Positions 24,091-31,479 of a stretch of 36,663 bases of DNA are shown here, in pieces; position 1 is the stretch's first letter, and every line of letters begins with the position of its first letter. The stretch covers positions 1 to 36,663 of the forward strand of contig QZKV01000105.1 of NCBI GenBank assembly GCA_003599575.1. Direction: 5' to 3'. Below the pieces are notes generated by a model that saw only the letters and a list, made by a program, of their open reading frames with translations, was not told the origin of the DNA and did not search any database. The DNA comes from Desulfobacteraceae bacterium. GTDB taxonomy: Bacteria > Desulfobacterota > Desulfobacteria > Desulfobacterales > Desulfosarcinaceae. A program made the position numbers and the translations under genes.

Positions 24091-24819
24091 ATGCGCAATA
24101 TGAAGAAGAAAATCGAACCGGCGACCCGCGTCGGCCTGATCCTGCTGCTGACGGTATCCTTATGGTCCATGCCTCTGGCCGCTCAACCTGAGGCCGCCGG
24201 AACGACCGCTGCCGCCACACAGAAAGCCCCGGCGCTTGAGGGCAAGGAGAGATTGAGCTATGCCCTCGGCATGGTTCTAGGGAACCAACTGCGCAGCCAA
24301 TCGATCGAGGTGGATCAGGATTTGTATGTCCGGGGGCTCAAGGACGCTCTTGCCGGCCGCAAAACGCTTTTGACCGAAACCGAGGCCAAAACCTCCGTAC
24401 ATGTGCTGCAAAGTGAGCTGAAGAGGAAGCCGGCCGCTCCGCCGGCCGCCGCTGCCCTGACCGACATCAAAATCTCCTTCAAACTGGATCCTCAACTGAC
24501 CCGGGCCCACTACCTGGGAGACCGCTGGATTTCGCCGCCCACCTTTACAAGTACCCACAAGATGGGATCAGAGCTTTTGATCGAAGCCCGCGCCCAGGGT
24601 CTGGACGCCTTGGGAAGACCGGTGGCGATAACACCGCAATGGATACCCGCGGATCCCGAAATGGTCATGGTATCGCCGGATCGGGGCAATGAAATCAGGA
24701 TCATCGTAAAGCGCGCCGGGCAGACCCGTCTGAAAGTGGGTTCAATGGAGTTCACCAAGGAATTGCGCATCACGGCCATGGACAGGGACAACGCCATGCA
24801 GGTGCAGATAACTCAATAA
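24091..24819 (+). CDS. FKBP_N domain protein with LTRxHYLGDRW domain
   Basis: A 242-residue exported protein (signal peptide about 1-31, cleavage after LAA). Residues 51-110 match the helical dimerisation domain that precedes FKBP isomerase domains in FkpA/Mip proteins: KERLSYALGMVLGNQL, VDQDLYVRGLKDALAG. In place of the isomerase domain, a Pro/Ala linker leads to a domain of about 115 residues (124-242) shared with the DUF5666 protein at 14852-16417. The signature is LDPQLTRAHYLGDRWISPP, and the rest (PQWIPADPEMVMVSPDRG...) recalls a bacterial Ig-like (Big_2) fold. A chaperone or adaptor role without prolyl isomerase activity is inferred. It lies between the SurA-like and FKBP genes. Confidence 0.82.
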   Translation: MRNMKKKIEPATRVGLILLLTVSLWSMPLAAQPEAAGTTAAATQKAPALEGKERLSYALGMVLGNQLRSQSIEVDQDLYVRGLKDALAGRKTLLTETEAKTSVHVLQSELKRKPAAPPAAAALTDIKISFKLDPQLTRAHYLGDRWISPPTFTSTHKMGSELLIEARAQGLDALGRPVAITPQWIPADPEMVMVSPDRGNEIRIIVKRAGQTRLKVGSMEFTKELRITAMDRDNAMQVQITQ

Positions 24820-24897
24820 AGTCCGAACATCACAGTTGCTGTCGGAAGATCCCACCGCTCCGTAAAACCGAGCATCCCAGGAAAGGAGTCAATTCGC

Positions 24898-25599
24898 ATG
24901 CGCTTTATAACAAAGAGTTTATTGTGTGCCGCTCTTCTCTTGCTCCCAGGCTGCCAGGCGGAGAAAACGACCTTGAAAATTTCGGCTGACCCCGCCTACA
25001 GTACCGGCTATCAGATCGGGGCCAATTTCCGCAATTCCGGCACCAAGCTGGACCCCGATGCGCTCGCGGCCGGGGTTCGCGACGGATTGGGCGGCGCGGC
25101 ACCGCAGCTGAGCGAAGCCGAAATGCGGACGCATTTGAATCGCTTAAAGATGCAGATGGGTGAAATCCAACGTAAAAGGATCGAGGAACAAAAAGAACTG
25201 GTGACGCGCAATCTTATCGAAGGCGAGGCTTATCTGGCCGAAAACGCGCGCAAGGAAGGTATTCAAGCGCTTCCCAGCGGTCTGCAGTATCAGGTCCTCA
25301 CCGCAGGTCAAGGCAATGCCCCCAAAGCCACCGACAGCGTTACGGTACATTACCGAGGGACGTTGATCGATGGGACGGAATTCGACAGTACTTTCGACCG
25401 GGGAGAGCCGGCCACATTCAGGCTCAACAAGGTCATCAAGGGATGGAGCGAGGCCTTGCAGCTCATGCAACCGGGAGCCAAATGGAAGCTCTTTCTCCCG
25501 GCTGATATGGCCTATGGCAAACGCGGCGTCGGACAGCGCATTCCCCCCAACAGTGCTTTGATTTTCGAGGTAGAGCTCATCTCCGTTGGCGGGAGTTAA
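24898..25599 (+). CDS. FKBP-type peptidyl-prolyl isomerase lipoprotein (FkpA/Mip-like)
   Basis: A 233-residue lipoprotein that catalyses prolyl cis-trans isomerisation in the periplasm or at the outer membrane. The leader ends with LLPGC, lipidated at Cys19. Helical FKBP_N domain: about 30-115. The FKBP domain occupies about 125-230, with SVTVHYRGTLIDGTEFDS, GVIKGW-type VIKGWSEALQLM, AYGKRGVGQRIPPNS and LIFEVELISV, the standard active-site segments. AAAGGAG is placed well before the ATG. It follows the FKBP_N/novel-domain gene by 78 bp in the same direction, and the two share the FKBP_N architecture, which suggests they arose by duplication and could form mixed dimers. Confidence 0.95.
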   Translation: MRFITKSLLCAALLLLPGCQAEKTTLKISADPAYSTGYQIGANFRNSGTKLDPDALAAGVRDGLGGAAPQLSEAEMRTHLNRLKMQMGEIQRKRIEEQKELVTRNLIEGEAYLAENARKEGIQALPSGLQYQVLTAGQGNAPKATDSVTVHYRGTLIDGTEFDSTFDRGEPATFRLNKVIKGWSEALQLMQPGAKWKLFLPADMAYGKRGVGQRIPPNSALIFEVELISVGGS

Positions 25600-25716
25600 G
25601 ATGCAATGCTATGATTCGGCGCAGCGCCGGTTGCCCTTTAAGCAGTTACGTTCGGCGCAAAGTACTTCCCAGCAGCGCATGATTTCCTGACCAGGTTTTC
25701 GGCTTCGTGATGCGTT

Positions 25717-26535
25717 TCATTGGGTGAGGCCGGTCAGTTTCAGGCTCAGCTCGCGCAGGCGCTTGCGGGCCTGTGCATCGTCGGCCTGTGCATTGGGCCT
25801 GGCTTCCGTCTTTACATTGAAGTATTTGCCCGTGGTGTCCGCCACATCCGGCGAAACCGCCAGAAACACGACCGCATCCGCCCCGCTCTGCGGTTCTCCG
25901 CGGGGCGTGACCCCGGCGCGGCGCACCATGTTGGTATTCAGGTAGGTGCCGGGATGCAGGCAGTTGACGGTAACCTGCTCTTTGGTGAGTTGCGCGGCCA
26001 GGTCGATGGTGAACATGATGAGGGCCAGCTTGCTTTGGGAGTAGGCCCGGGAACCATCGAAATGCTTTTCCAGCATCACATCGTCGAAATCGACCGGATA
26101 TTGACCGGCCGATGACACATTGACGATGCGCGCGGGGGCGGCTTTTTTCACGGCGGGCAACACCAAATGCGTCAGCAGAAAAGGGGCCAGATAGTTGACC
26201 GCAAAACGCAACTCGTGCCCATCCGCACTGTAGCGCGCCTCGGCCGAACCCACGCCGGCATTATTGATGAGGACATCCAATGCCGGGTATGTGGCCAGCA
26301 CTTCCCCGGCCAGCCTGCGCACCTGCGCTATAGAGGAAAAATCGGCGGTGAATCCTTCGATGTTCTTGTTGGCCGATGCAGCTTTCAATTCCGCTACCAC
26401 GCGGGCCAACTTCTCACTGTTTCTGCCATGGACGAGGAGATGCGCCTGTCGCCTGGCAAGCTCCAAAGCGGTGAGCTTGCCGATGCCGTCGGTGGCGCCG
26501 GTAATCAATATGGTTTGTCGATCTACGGGTTTCAT
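25717..26535 (-). CDS. Short-chain dehydrogenase/reductase (SDR)
   Basis: A 272-residue NAD(P)-dependent oxidoreductase of the SDR family (retinol-dehydrogenase-like subgroup). The cofactor loop is TGATDGIG near the N-terminus, with NNAG in strand 4, catalytic Ser in IVNVSSAGQY and YSQSK as the YxxxK motif. The ATG at 26535 has GGAGGAAG upstream. The frame is open further upstream, but that part overlaps the neighbouring gene fragment and looks non-coding. The substrate is unknown. The last 45 codons have a near-identical displaced copy at 10494-10629. The gene lies 19 bp downstream of the truncated PhaC-like gene, same strand. Confidence 0.9.
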   Translation of the reverse strand: MKPVDRQTILITGATDGIGKLTALELARRQAHLLVHGRNSEKLARVVAELKAASANKNIEGFTADFSSIAQVRRLAGEVLATYPALDVLINNAGVGSAEARYSADGHELRFAVNYLAPFLLTHLVLPAVKKAAPARIVNVSSAGQYPVDFDDVMLEKHFDGSRAYSQSKLALIMFTIDLAAQLTKEQVTVNCLHPGTYLNTNMVRRAGVTPRGEPQSGADAVVFLAVSPDVADTTGKYFNVKTEARPNAQADDAQARKRLRELSLKLTGLTQ

Positions 26536-26554
26536 GTTTTTCTTCCTCCACACC

Positions 26555-27154
26555 CTATGATTGGATGCAAGATCTCCGGCCGGGCAGTTGCTCGCCAGTC
26601 TCTTTTGAGAAATGCAGGGGTGCGCCAAGCACCACAAGCCCCTTGGTGTGTTCCGGGTGCAATGCCGCAAATATGGCCGAAAACGTACCGCCCAGAGAAT
26701 GTCCGGCGATAAAAACCCGGCTCTGTCCGGTTTCGCGTTCGATCGCCTGCAGGCAATGCGCAATAAAACGGTCTGCATAAGCGGCCAGCCCGGAAGGGGG
26801 CAGGCCTTCCGGGCTGGCCCATTTGACCATGAACACGCCCAAATTCCGGTCCAGGCAATGCCGGACCACGCTGGTCGTTGGCGTAAGATCCCAGATGTAG
26901 GCCTGCTTGATCGGCGCCGGGACGATCAGCAGGACCGCTCCCGGTTGTTGATCGGTCGTATCCGGGTAAGTGACCAGGGAAAATCCTTTTTCGGCATATA
27001 CCGTCCGCGAAGGGGTTTCTTGAGGACCCAGGTTGAGTGAGTCCATCAATCGGCCCCGGCTCCTGCGCAGCTGATCGAGCAGATCAAAAGAGCGCCAGGC
27101 AAAGCTTGTATGGGTATGCCCAAGACCAAGGTCCATCTTGTTCTTCAATCCCAT
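26555..27154 (-). pseudogene. PhaC-like alpha/beta hydrolase, C-terminally truncated
   Basis: About 199 residues with the N-terminal half of a PHA-synthase-like alpha/beta hydrolase: VLLIVPAPIKQAYIWDL, MVKWASPEGLPP, and the nucleophile elbow VFIAGHSLGG, followed by GLVVLGAPLHF. The elbow carries Ser, not the Cys of true PhaC. The frame ends soon after, with an unrelated tail (RRSCIQS), so the Asp and His of the triad are missing. A functional member would need roughly another 120-150 residues. The truncation point adjoins the SDR gene, which suggests a deletion or insertion removed the rest. The start may be the ATG at 27154 or non-ATG codons up to 27262. Confidence 0.7.
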
Positions 27155-27288
27155 TTTATCTTCAGGGAAAGGCCGACAAAGAGACGCCCCCAACGGACTG
27201 CCAATCCTTGCCGTTCCCTTCAAGGCTGCCATAGAACTAAGCATAATGGGTGAGGATTTCAATGGCCGGGTCCGAAATCGGCCGACCC

Positions 27289-27305
27289 CGGTGACACTGT
27301 CACCG
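27289..27305. promoter_or_regulatory. 17-bp perfect palindrome between divergent genes
   Basis: CGGTGACACTGTCACCG has two perfect 8-bp arms around one central base. It lies between the truncated PhaC-like gene (minus) and comA (plus), a typical place for an operator controlling one or both. No promoter boxes can be assigned with confidence, and the remaining 27306-27541 shows nothing else. Confidence 0.55.
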
Positions 27306-27541
27306 ATGCAGTTCGGTTACGATTCTGAAGGTTTCCAAAACTGGCGGGCTCAACTCACTCCGAAATGCAAAAACCTGCCGATGCTTTATTTTCCTTGAAT
27401 GGCACCGACGTAGAAAGTGCCGAGAAGCTTCGTACATCCAAGCAGCAGAGGGTGCTCAGCGTCGATCGCCCATGCAGGCGGCCGCCGAAATCGGGAGCTC
27501 GCGCTGCTGCAAGGCAACGATGATGCAGGGGAGGTTTTGAT

Positions 27542-28384
27542 ATGGCCATGTCCAAAATCGAAAAAGAGGGAAGGGCGTTTCCCTTCATCCAACTGAATGC
27601 GCGTGAAGGAAAGCCGCGCGCGCATGGAATTTCCGAGATCCGCGGCCCCTACTATACACCCATGGGCAGGCGCTACCTCGAAGACGTGCTTGAAACCATG
27701 GGCAGCTATGTGGATTCGCTCAAATTTGCGGGGGGATCGTTTTCCCTGATGCCCCGCAGAGCGGTAAAAGAGCTGATCGACATCTGCCATGCCCATGATG
27801 TTCTGGTTTCGACCGGCGGATTCATCGAGTTTGTGCTCACCAAAGGGCCGGAGACGGTTAACGGCTACATCGACGAATGCCGCAGCCTGGGTTTTGATAT
27901 CGTTGAGCTCTCCACAGGCTTTATCAGCATGCCGGCGGATGATCTCCTGCGCCTGGTGGAAAAGGTGCAGAAAGCCGGCCTGAAGGCCAAGCCTGAACTG
28001 GGAATACAATTCGGCGCAGGCGGTGCCAGTGCGGCCGTTGAACTTGAGGCGGAGGGGGTCCGCGATCCCCATTGGGCGATCCTGCAGGCTAAACGCTGCC
28101 TGGAGGCAGGGGCCTACATGATCATGGTGGAATCGGAGGGGATCACCGAAAGCGTGACCGCGTGGCGAACCGAAATACCGCCCAAGTTCATCAACGCCCT
28201 GGGTCTCGAGAAGGTCATGTTCGAGGCCGCGGAACCGGATGTTTTCGCCTGGTACATCAAGAACTACGGTCCCGAGGTCAATCTTTTCGTCGATCACAGC
28301 CAGATCGTGCAATTGGAGTGCCTCAGGTCGGGTATCTGGGGAACCAAGAGCTTGTGGGGCCGCGTGGTGACCTTTAAGGGGTGA
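27542..28384 (+). CDS. comA: Phosphosulfolactate synthase (ComA family)
   Basis: A 280-residue TIM-barrel enzyme of the ComA family, which adds sulfite to phosphoenolpyruvate to give phosphosulfolactate, the first step of one coenzyme M pathway and of sulfolactate formation. Family segments visible include GISEIRGPYY near the start, VDSLKFAGGSFSLMP, VSTGGFIEFVL, DIVELSTGFISMP, KAKPELGIQFGAGG, MIMVESEGITE, EKVMFEAAEPDVFAWYI and VNLFVDHSQIVQLECLRSG. The length fits the family. GGGGAGG upstream supports the ATG at 27542 (or 27548). No comB, comC or comDE neighbours are visible, so the product's fate is open. Outside methanogens ComA homologues are known in bacteria that make sulfolactate or CoM. 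Confidence 0.9.
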   Translation: MAMSKIEKEGRAFPFIQLNAREGKPRAHGISEIRGPYYTPMGRRYLEDVLETMGSYVDSLKFAGGSFSLMPRRAVKELIDICHAHDVLVSTGGFIEFVLTKGPETVNGYIDECRSLGFDIVELSTGFISMPADDLLRLVEKVQKAGLKAKPELGIQFGAGGASAAVELEAEGVRDPHWAILQAKRCLEAGAYMIMVESEGITESVTAWRTEIPPKFINALGLEKVMFEAAEPDVFAWYIKNYGPEVNLFVDHSQIVQLECLRSGIWGTKSLWGRVVTFKG

Positions 28385-28393
28385 GACAGCGCC

Positions 28394-28421
28394 GGAAGTG
28401 CCGGGCATCCCTGGCACTTCC
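28394..28421. terminator. 9-bp stem hairpin between convergent comA and LOG genes
   Basis: GGAAGTGCC (28394-28402) and GGCACTTCC (28413-28421) form a perfect stem 10 bp after the comA stop. There is no T-run, so a role as terminator is inferred only from its place between convergent genes. Confidence 0.5.
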
Positions 28422-28443
28422 GTGCCAAAGGGCATGGCACTGA

Positions 28444-29475
28444 TCAATCCTGGTTGATCGCGTCGACCAGGCACTTCAGCCGTCCGAAATCTCTGCGATT
28501 GAAATCGATCACGAGCCTTGGCAGTCCGCTGATTTCCGGTTCGTCGGTTTCTTCTGCAAAAGGGCCCGACAAATAGATATCGCCATCCCCGGTTAAAATA
28601 TCGGCAAACAGCCTTTTGAGCTCTTGAATTCTGAGTTGATCGGGTGCTGCTGTCAGGCGCAATACGACTTTGTCCTTGATGTAGCGGATGCTGTGATAGC
28701 GGTAGTAGAAGCGATCGATGCGGTCCACGGCGGCATCGATCTCCTCTTCGATGTTGATCAAATTGAAATCCGACGCGCTGATGTATCCGGTGGCCGACAA
28801 TTCGTCCGTGCAGAATCGAAACCAATGTTTCCAGTAGTTTCCGCCCGGTTCGTCGATGAAGAGAAGCGGCATTGGGTTGCGCTTGCCGGTTTGCAGCAAT
28901 GTCAGGGTTTCCATGCCCTCATCCAGGGTGCCGAAGCCTCCGGGGAAAAGCACGATGGCATCCGATTCCTTCAAAAAAGCGACTTTGCGATTGAAGAAGT
29001 ACTTATACATAATGTTCTTGGGATTGCCATCCAATACGAGATTGGATCTTTGTTCGAAAGGCAGCCGGATGCTGACTCCGAAGGATCGTTCCGGCCCGGC
29101 GCCTTCATTGACCGCCTGCATGATGCCGGGACCGCCGCCCGTGATCACCATGTAGCCCCGTTGGGACAGTTTCCGGCCTAAATCATAGGCCATCCGGTAT
29201 ATTGGGGTGCCAGCTCCGGTGCGGGCGGATCCAAATACGCTGACCTTCTTGAGTTTGCGATAAGAACTGAAGGTCTTGGCCGTGTAACGCATTTCCTTCA
29301 AAGTGGTATTCATGAGCTTCAGGTCAACTTTGCCGTCATCTTCCTGGCCGGCCTTCAACGCAGTCAAAATCAGTTCCCGAACGATATGGGGACGGCGGAT
29401 GCCGCCCGAAAGTGCCAGCAGTTGTTCAATTGTTTCATCTACAAGATCATTTTTCTTCCCGAAGTACAGTTGCAT
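28444..29475 (-). CDS. LOG-family (lysine decarboxylase-like) nucleotide hydrolase
   Basis: A 343-residue cytoplasmic protein with the LOG/TIGR00730 Rossmann fold. Diagnostic motifs are KVSVFGSARTG, VITGGGPGIMQAVNEGA and the PGGxGTxxE signature as PGGFGTLDEGMETL. LOG proteins release free bases from nucleoside monophosphates (cytokinin activation in plants, nucleotide turnover in bacteria). The family core is about 200 residues; here N- and C-terminal extensions of unknown role are present. I prefer the ATG at 29475, with AAGGGA about 10 nt upstream. An in-frame ATG at 29496 would add seven residues but has no ribosome binding site. It converges on comA. Confidence 0.88.
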   Translation of the reverse strand: MQLYFGKKNDLVDETIEQLLALSGGIRRPHIVRELILTALKAGQEDDGKVDLKLMNTTLKEMRYTAKTFSSYRKLKKVSVFGSARTGAGTPIYRMAYDLGRKLSQRGYMVITGGGPGIMQAVNEGAGPERSFGVSIRLPFEQRSNLVLDGNPKNIMYKYFFNRKVAFLKESDAIVLFPGGFGTLDEGMETLTLLQTGKRNPMPLLFIDEPGGNYWKHWFRFCTDELSATGYISASDFNLINIEEEIDAAVDRIDRFYYRYHSIRYIKDKVVLRLTAAPDQLRIQELKRLFADILTGDGDIYLSGPFAEETDEPEISGLPRLVIDFNRRDFGRLKCLVDAINQD

Positions 29476-29506
29476 GGTCTCATTTCCCTTGCTCATTGCT
29501 TTTAAA

Positions 29507-29776
29507 CTACCTGGACAGGTCCATTTTCGCGGGCTCGCAAAGCAGCTCCCTGTTGACGCTGGTCTGTCCGCAATTGCGGCATCGCCAGCGGTCGTTGTTC
29601 ATTTTGGTGTGACAGGATTTGGGCGGCATGGCGCCCTTGATGCCACACCAATCCCCTTTTTTTCCGATACCCAAAACCTTGCAAATCGTATCGGCATCCA
29701 GCGCCACGGTACCGCACTCCCTGCAAGTGAACGCCGGCGTTTCCACTGAAATGGGAAAATATTTTTTACCAAGCAT
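29507..29776 (-). CDS. Small cysteine-rich zinc-ribbon-like protein
   Basis: An 89-residue hypothetical protein. Eight cysteines include two CxxC knuckles, CREC near residue 17 and CRNC near residue 70, with further Cys in DWCGIKG and KSCHTK. The pattern fits one or two zinc ribbons, or a rubredoxin-like iron site. The ATG at 29776 has AAAGGA about 10 nt upstream; the longer frame to 29848 looks non-coding. It lies 30 bp upstream of the LOG gene start, same strand, and downstream of the rubredoxin gene. I cannot name the family. Confidence 0.7.
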   Translation of the reverse strand: MLGKKYFPISVETPAFTCRECGTVALDADTICKVLGIGKKGDWCGIKGAMPPKSCHTKMNNDRWRCRNCGQTSVNRELLCEPAKMDLSR

Positions 29777-30043
29777 GTGCGTAGCGTCCTTTCTGTCCCG
29801 GCAATGACATCGGATGGGGCGGATGCATCGTTTTGATGATGAGGTCATACCCGTGACATTGGCGCCCCGTGTGTTCAGTCCGTCAACCTCGTAAGGTTAA
29901 CTCATGGTGTTGTCAGGATGCCCCCATGTCAAGGTTCAAGCGGTGTTGGCCGGACATCGATATGAGCACGCAACCCTAGGGGTTTCCCTGACCCGCAAAG
30001 GATTGACCCATCGACGTCGGCGGGGTTTTTGAACAAGCCGTTT

Positions 30044-30214
30044 TCAGAGCGGAATGATTTTTGAACGCTCAAAATACTCTTTTTCGGCCGCGCACTTGGG
30101 ACAAACCCAATCACCGGGCAATTCTTCGAAAGAAGTTCCGATGGCAATATTATGTTCGGCATCGCCTTCGGACGGATCATACACATAACCGCAGGGGCAT
30201 TCATACAGGGCCAT
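30044..30214 (-). CDS. Rubredoxin
   Basis: A 56-residue rubredoxin, a one-iron electron carrier of the cytoplasm that commonly serves oxygen- or superoxide-detoxifying enzymes in sulfate reducers. Sequence features: [35 protein letters not shown] and a closing YFE. The iron ligands are Cys6 and Cys8 (first knuckle) and Cys38 and Cys41 (second). The first knuckle reads C-P-C-G, one residue shorter than the textbook CxxCG; rubredoxins with this CPCGY form exist as far as I recall. GGAGG just upstream of the ATG supports the start. Confidence 0.92.
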   Translation of the reverse strand: MALYECPCGYVYDPSEGDAEHNIAIGTSFEELPGDWVCPKCAAEKEYFERSKIIPL

Positions 30215-30795
30215 TTTTTACCTCCTGTTCGGGTAAATCCACAACCCCAAGAACCGGCTGCGGATACTTTGAGATTGAGGGGCCTGGTGCGGTCGCAACA
30301 GCCTCTGGGCTGCGAGGGACACCCACGATCGGAAGTGATCGGAGCCCCATACCGATACCACCGGCCGATTGAACCTAAGCGATCTCATCTCCACACCCAT
30401 TGTGGGATGAGGGGGCTGGCAGTTGCATTCTCAAGCGAGTTTTTTCCGGGTCAGCTTCAGGGGGGAGCCATCGATGGATGGAACTATCGTCGAACCGAGG
30501 TGCGCTGTCAAGCCCGCTTCGGGTCAACAGCAATTCTCAATCCGGCATTCCATGAATGAAAAAGATGATGATGCCAGGCTATGTTCGAAAAAGCCCGCTA
30601 GCCACTCCGCGGGCTCTCTTGCCACCGCATGAATGGCTACACCCCCGGCCAAGTTCAATTTAAGTGTTGACATTTGGGTCGCTATTTACTGTTTTAACAA
30701 GTTTGTGAAACGTCTTTCTGTTGATGAAAAAAATCGGAACGTCGCCCGCCCGGCAGTGGCGGACGGCGGTTCGCTATCAGGAGTTTGGAGCAGCC
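30215..30795. other. Intergenic region with a terminator-like hairpin
   Basis: About 580 bp without a supported gene. GCCCGC (30593-30598) and GCGGGC (30609-30614) form a hairpin flanked on the left by AAAAA, so on the minus strand it reads as a stem followed by TTTTT. No minus-strand gene directly upstream explains it. Short frames here, such as 30423-30632, lack family resemblance. An ATG at 30724 in frame with the next gene has no ribosome binding site. Confidence 0.45.
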
Positions 30796-31479
30796 GTGGA
30801 ATTGACCATCGAACAAGTGGCCCAACGCCTCAATATGCCCGTTGAAACGGTGCAGCGCTGGATCCGCCAGGGCAAAATTCCCATGCAACGGCATCGCGGT
30901 GAATATACCATCCGCTCCGAGATGCTCGAGCGATGGGCCGATGAATATAAACTGAAGATCCATGCGCCGCCGCCGGCCGCCCTCAAAGCCGAATTCGTAT
31001 TCGACGGGGTTGCTGCGGCCATGCGTCGCGGCGGGATCGTGCCTAACCTTGACGCCGGCACCCGGGAGGCATTTTTGCAGGCGGCGGTTGCGCGCATCCC
31101 CAATATCGACCCGCAGGAACGGCCGATCGTGCTTGAACGGCTGATCGAGAGGGAACGTCTGGCTTCCACCGGCATCGGTCACGGCATCGCCTTGCCCCAC
31201 CCGCGCACGCAGCCGGAGATCGGCCTGCTCCGGCCGCAGATCACGACCTGTTTTCTGGCCCGGCCGATCGATTTTGACGCCATCGACCAGCGGCCGGTAT
31301 CGGTCTTGATGATCCTGCTGGGCGTTTCGACCAAGCTGCACCTGAGCCTGCTGTCCAGGCTCTCTTTTTATCTGCGGGACCGAACGTTTCGTGATTTCCT
31401 GCTTTCGGCGCCTGCTGCGGAAACGCTGCTGAGCAGGGTGGACCAGATGGAAGCCGAAAAGGAACCAGGCAGCGCATGA
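30796..31479 (+). CDS. HTH (MerR/excisionase-like) - EIIA-Ntr fusion protein
   Basis: A 227-residue two-domain protein. Residues 3-50 form an excisionase/MerR-type HTH (TIEQVAQRLNMPVETVQRWI, with KIPMQRHRGEY as wing). Residues about 75-220 are a PTS EIIA (PtsN, EIIA-Ntr) domain, with the phosphorylatable His135 in GHGIALPHPRT. EIIA-Ntr proteins signal nitrogen and phosphotransfer status and control potassium and other transport. I start at the GTG at 30796, which has GGAG 5 nt upstream and begins exactly at the HTH. Its stop overlaps the ClC gene start (ATGA), and a stress-like protein follows, so it probably regulates ion flux through that channel. Confidence 0.85.
   Translation: MELTIEQVAQRLNMPVETVQRWIRQGKIPMQRHRGEYTIRSEMLERWADEYKLKIHAPPPAALKAEFVFDGVAAAMRRGGIVPNLDAGTREAFLQAAVARIPNIDPQERPIVLERLIERERLASTGIGHGIALPHPRTQPEIGLLRPQITTCFLARPIDFDAIDQRPVSVLMILLGVSTKLHLSLLSRLSFYLRDRTFRDFLLSAPAAETLLSRVDQMEAEKEPGSA

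Noticed and set aside
27386..28825. A 479-codon open frame on the minus strand
   Set aside because: It covers comA in antisense and overlaps the LOG gene in another frame, and it shows no recognisable domain.
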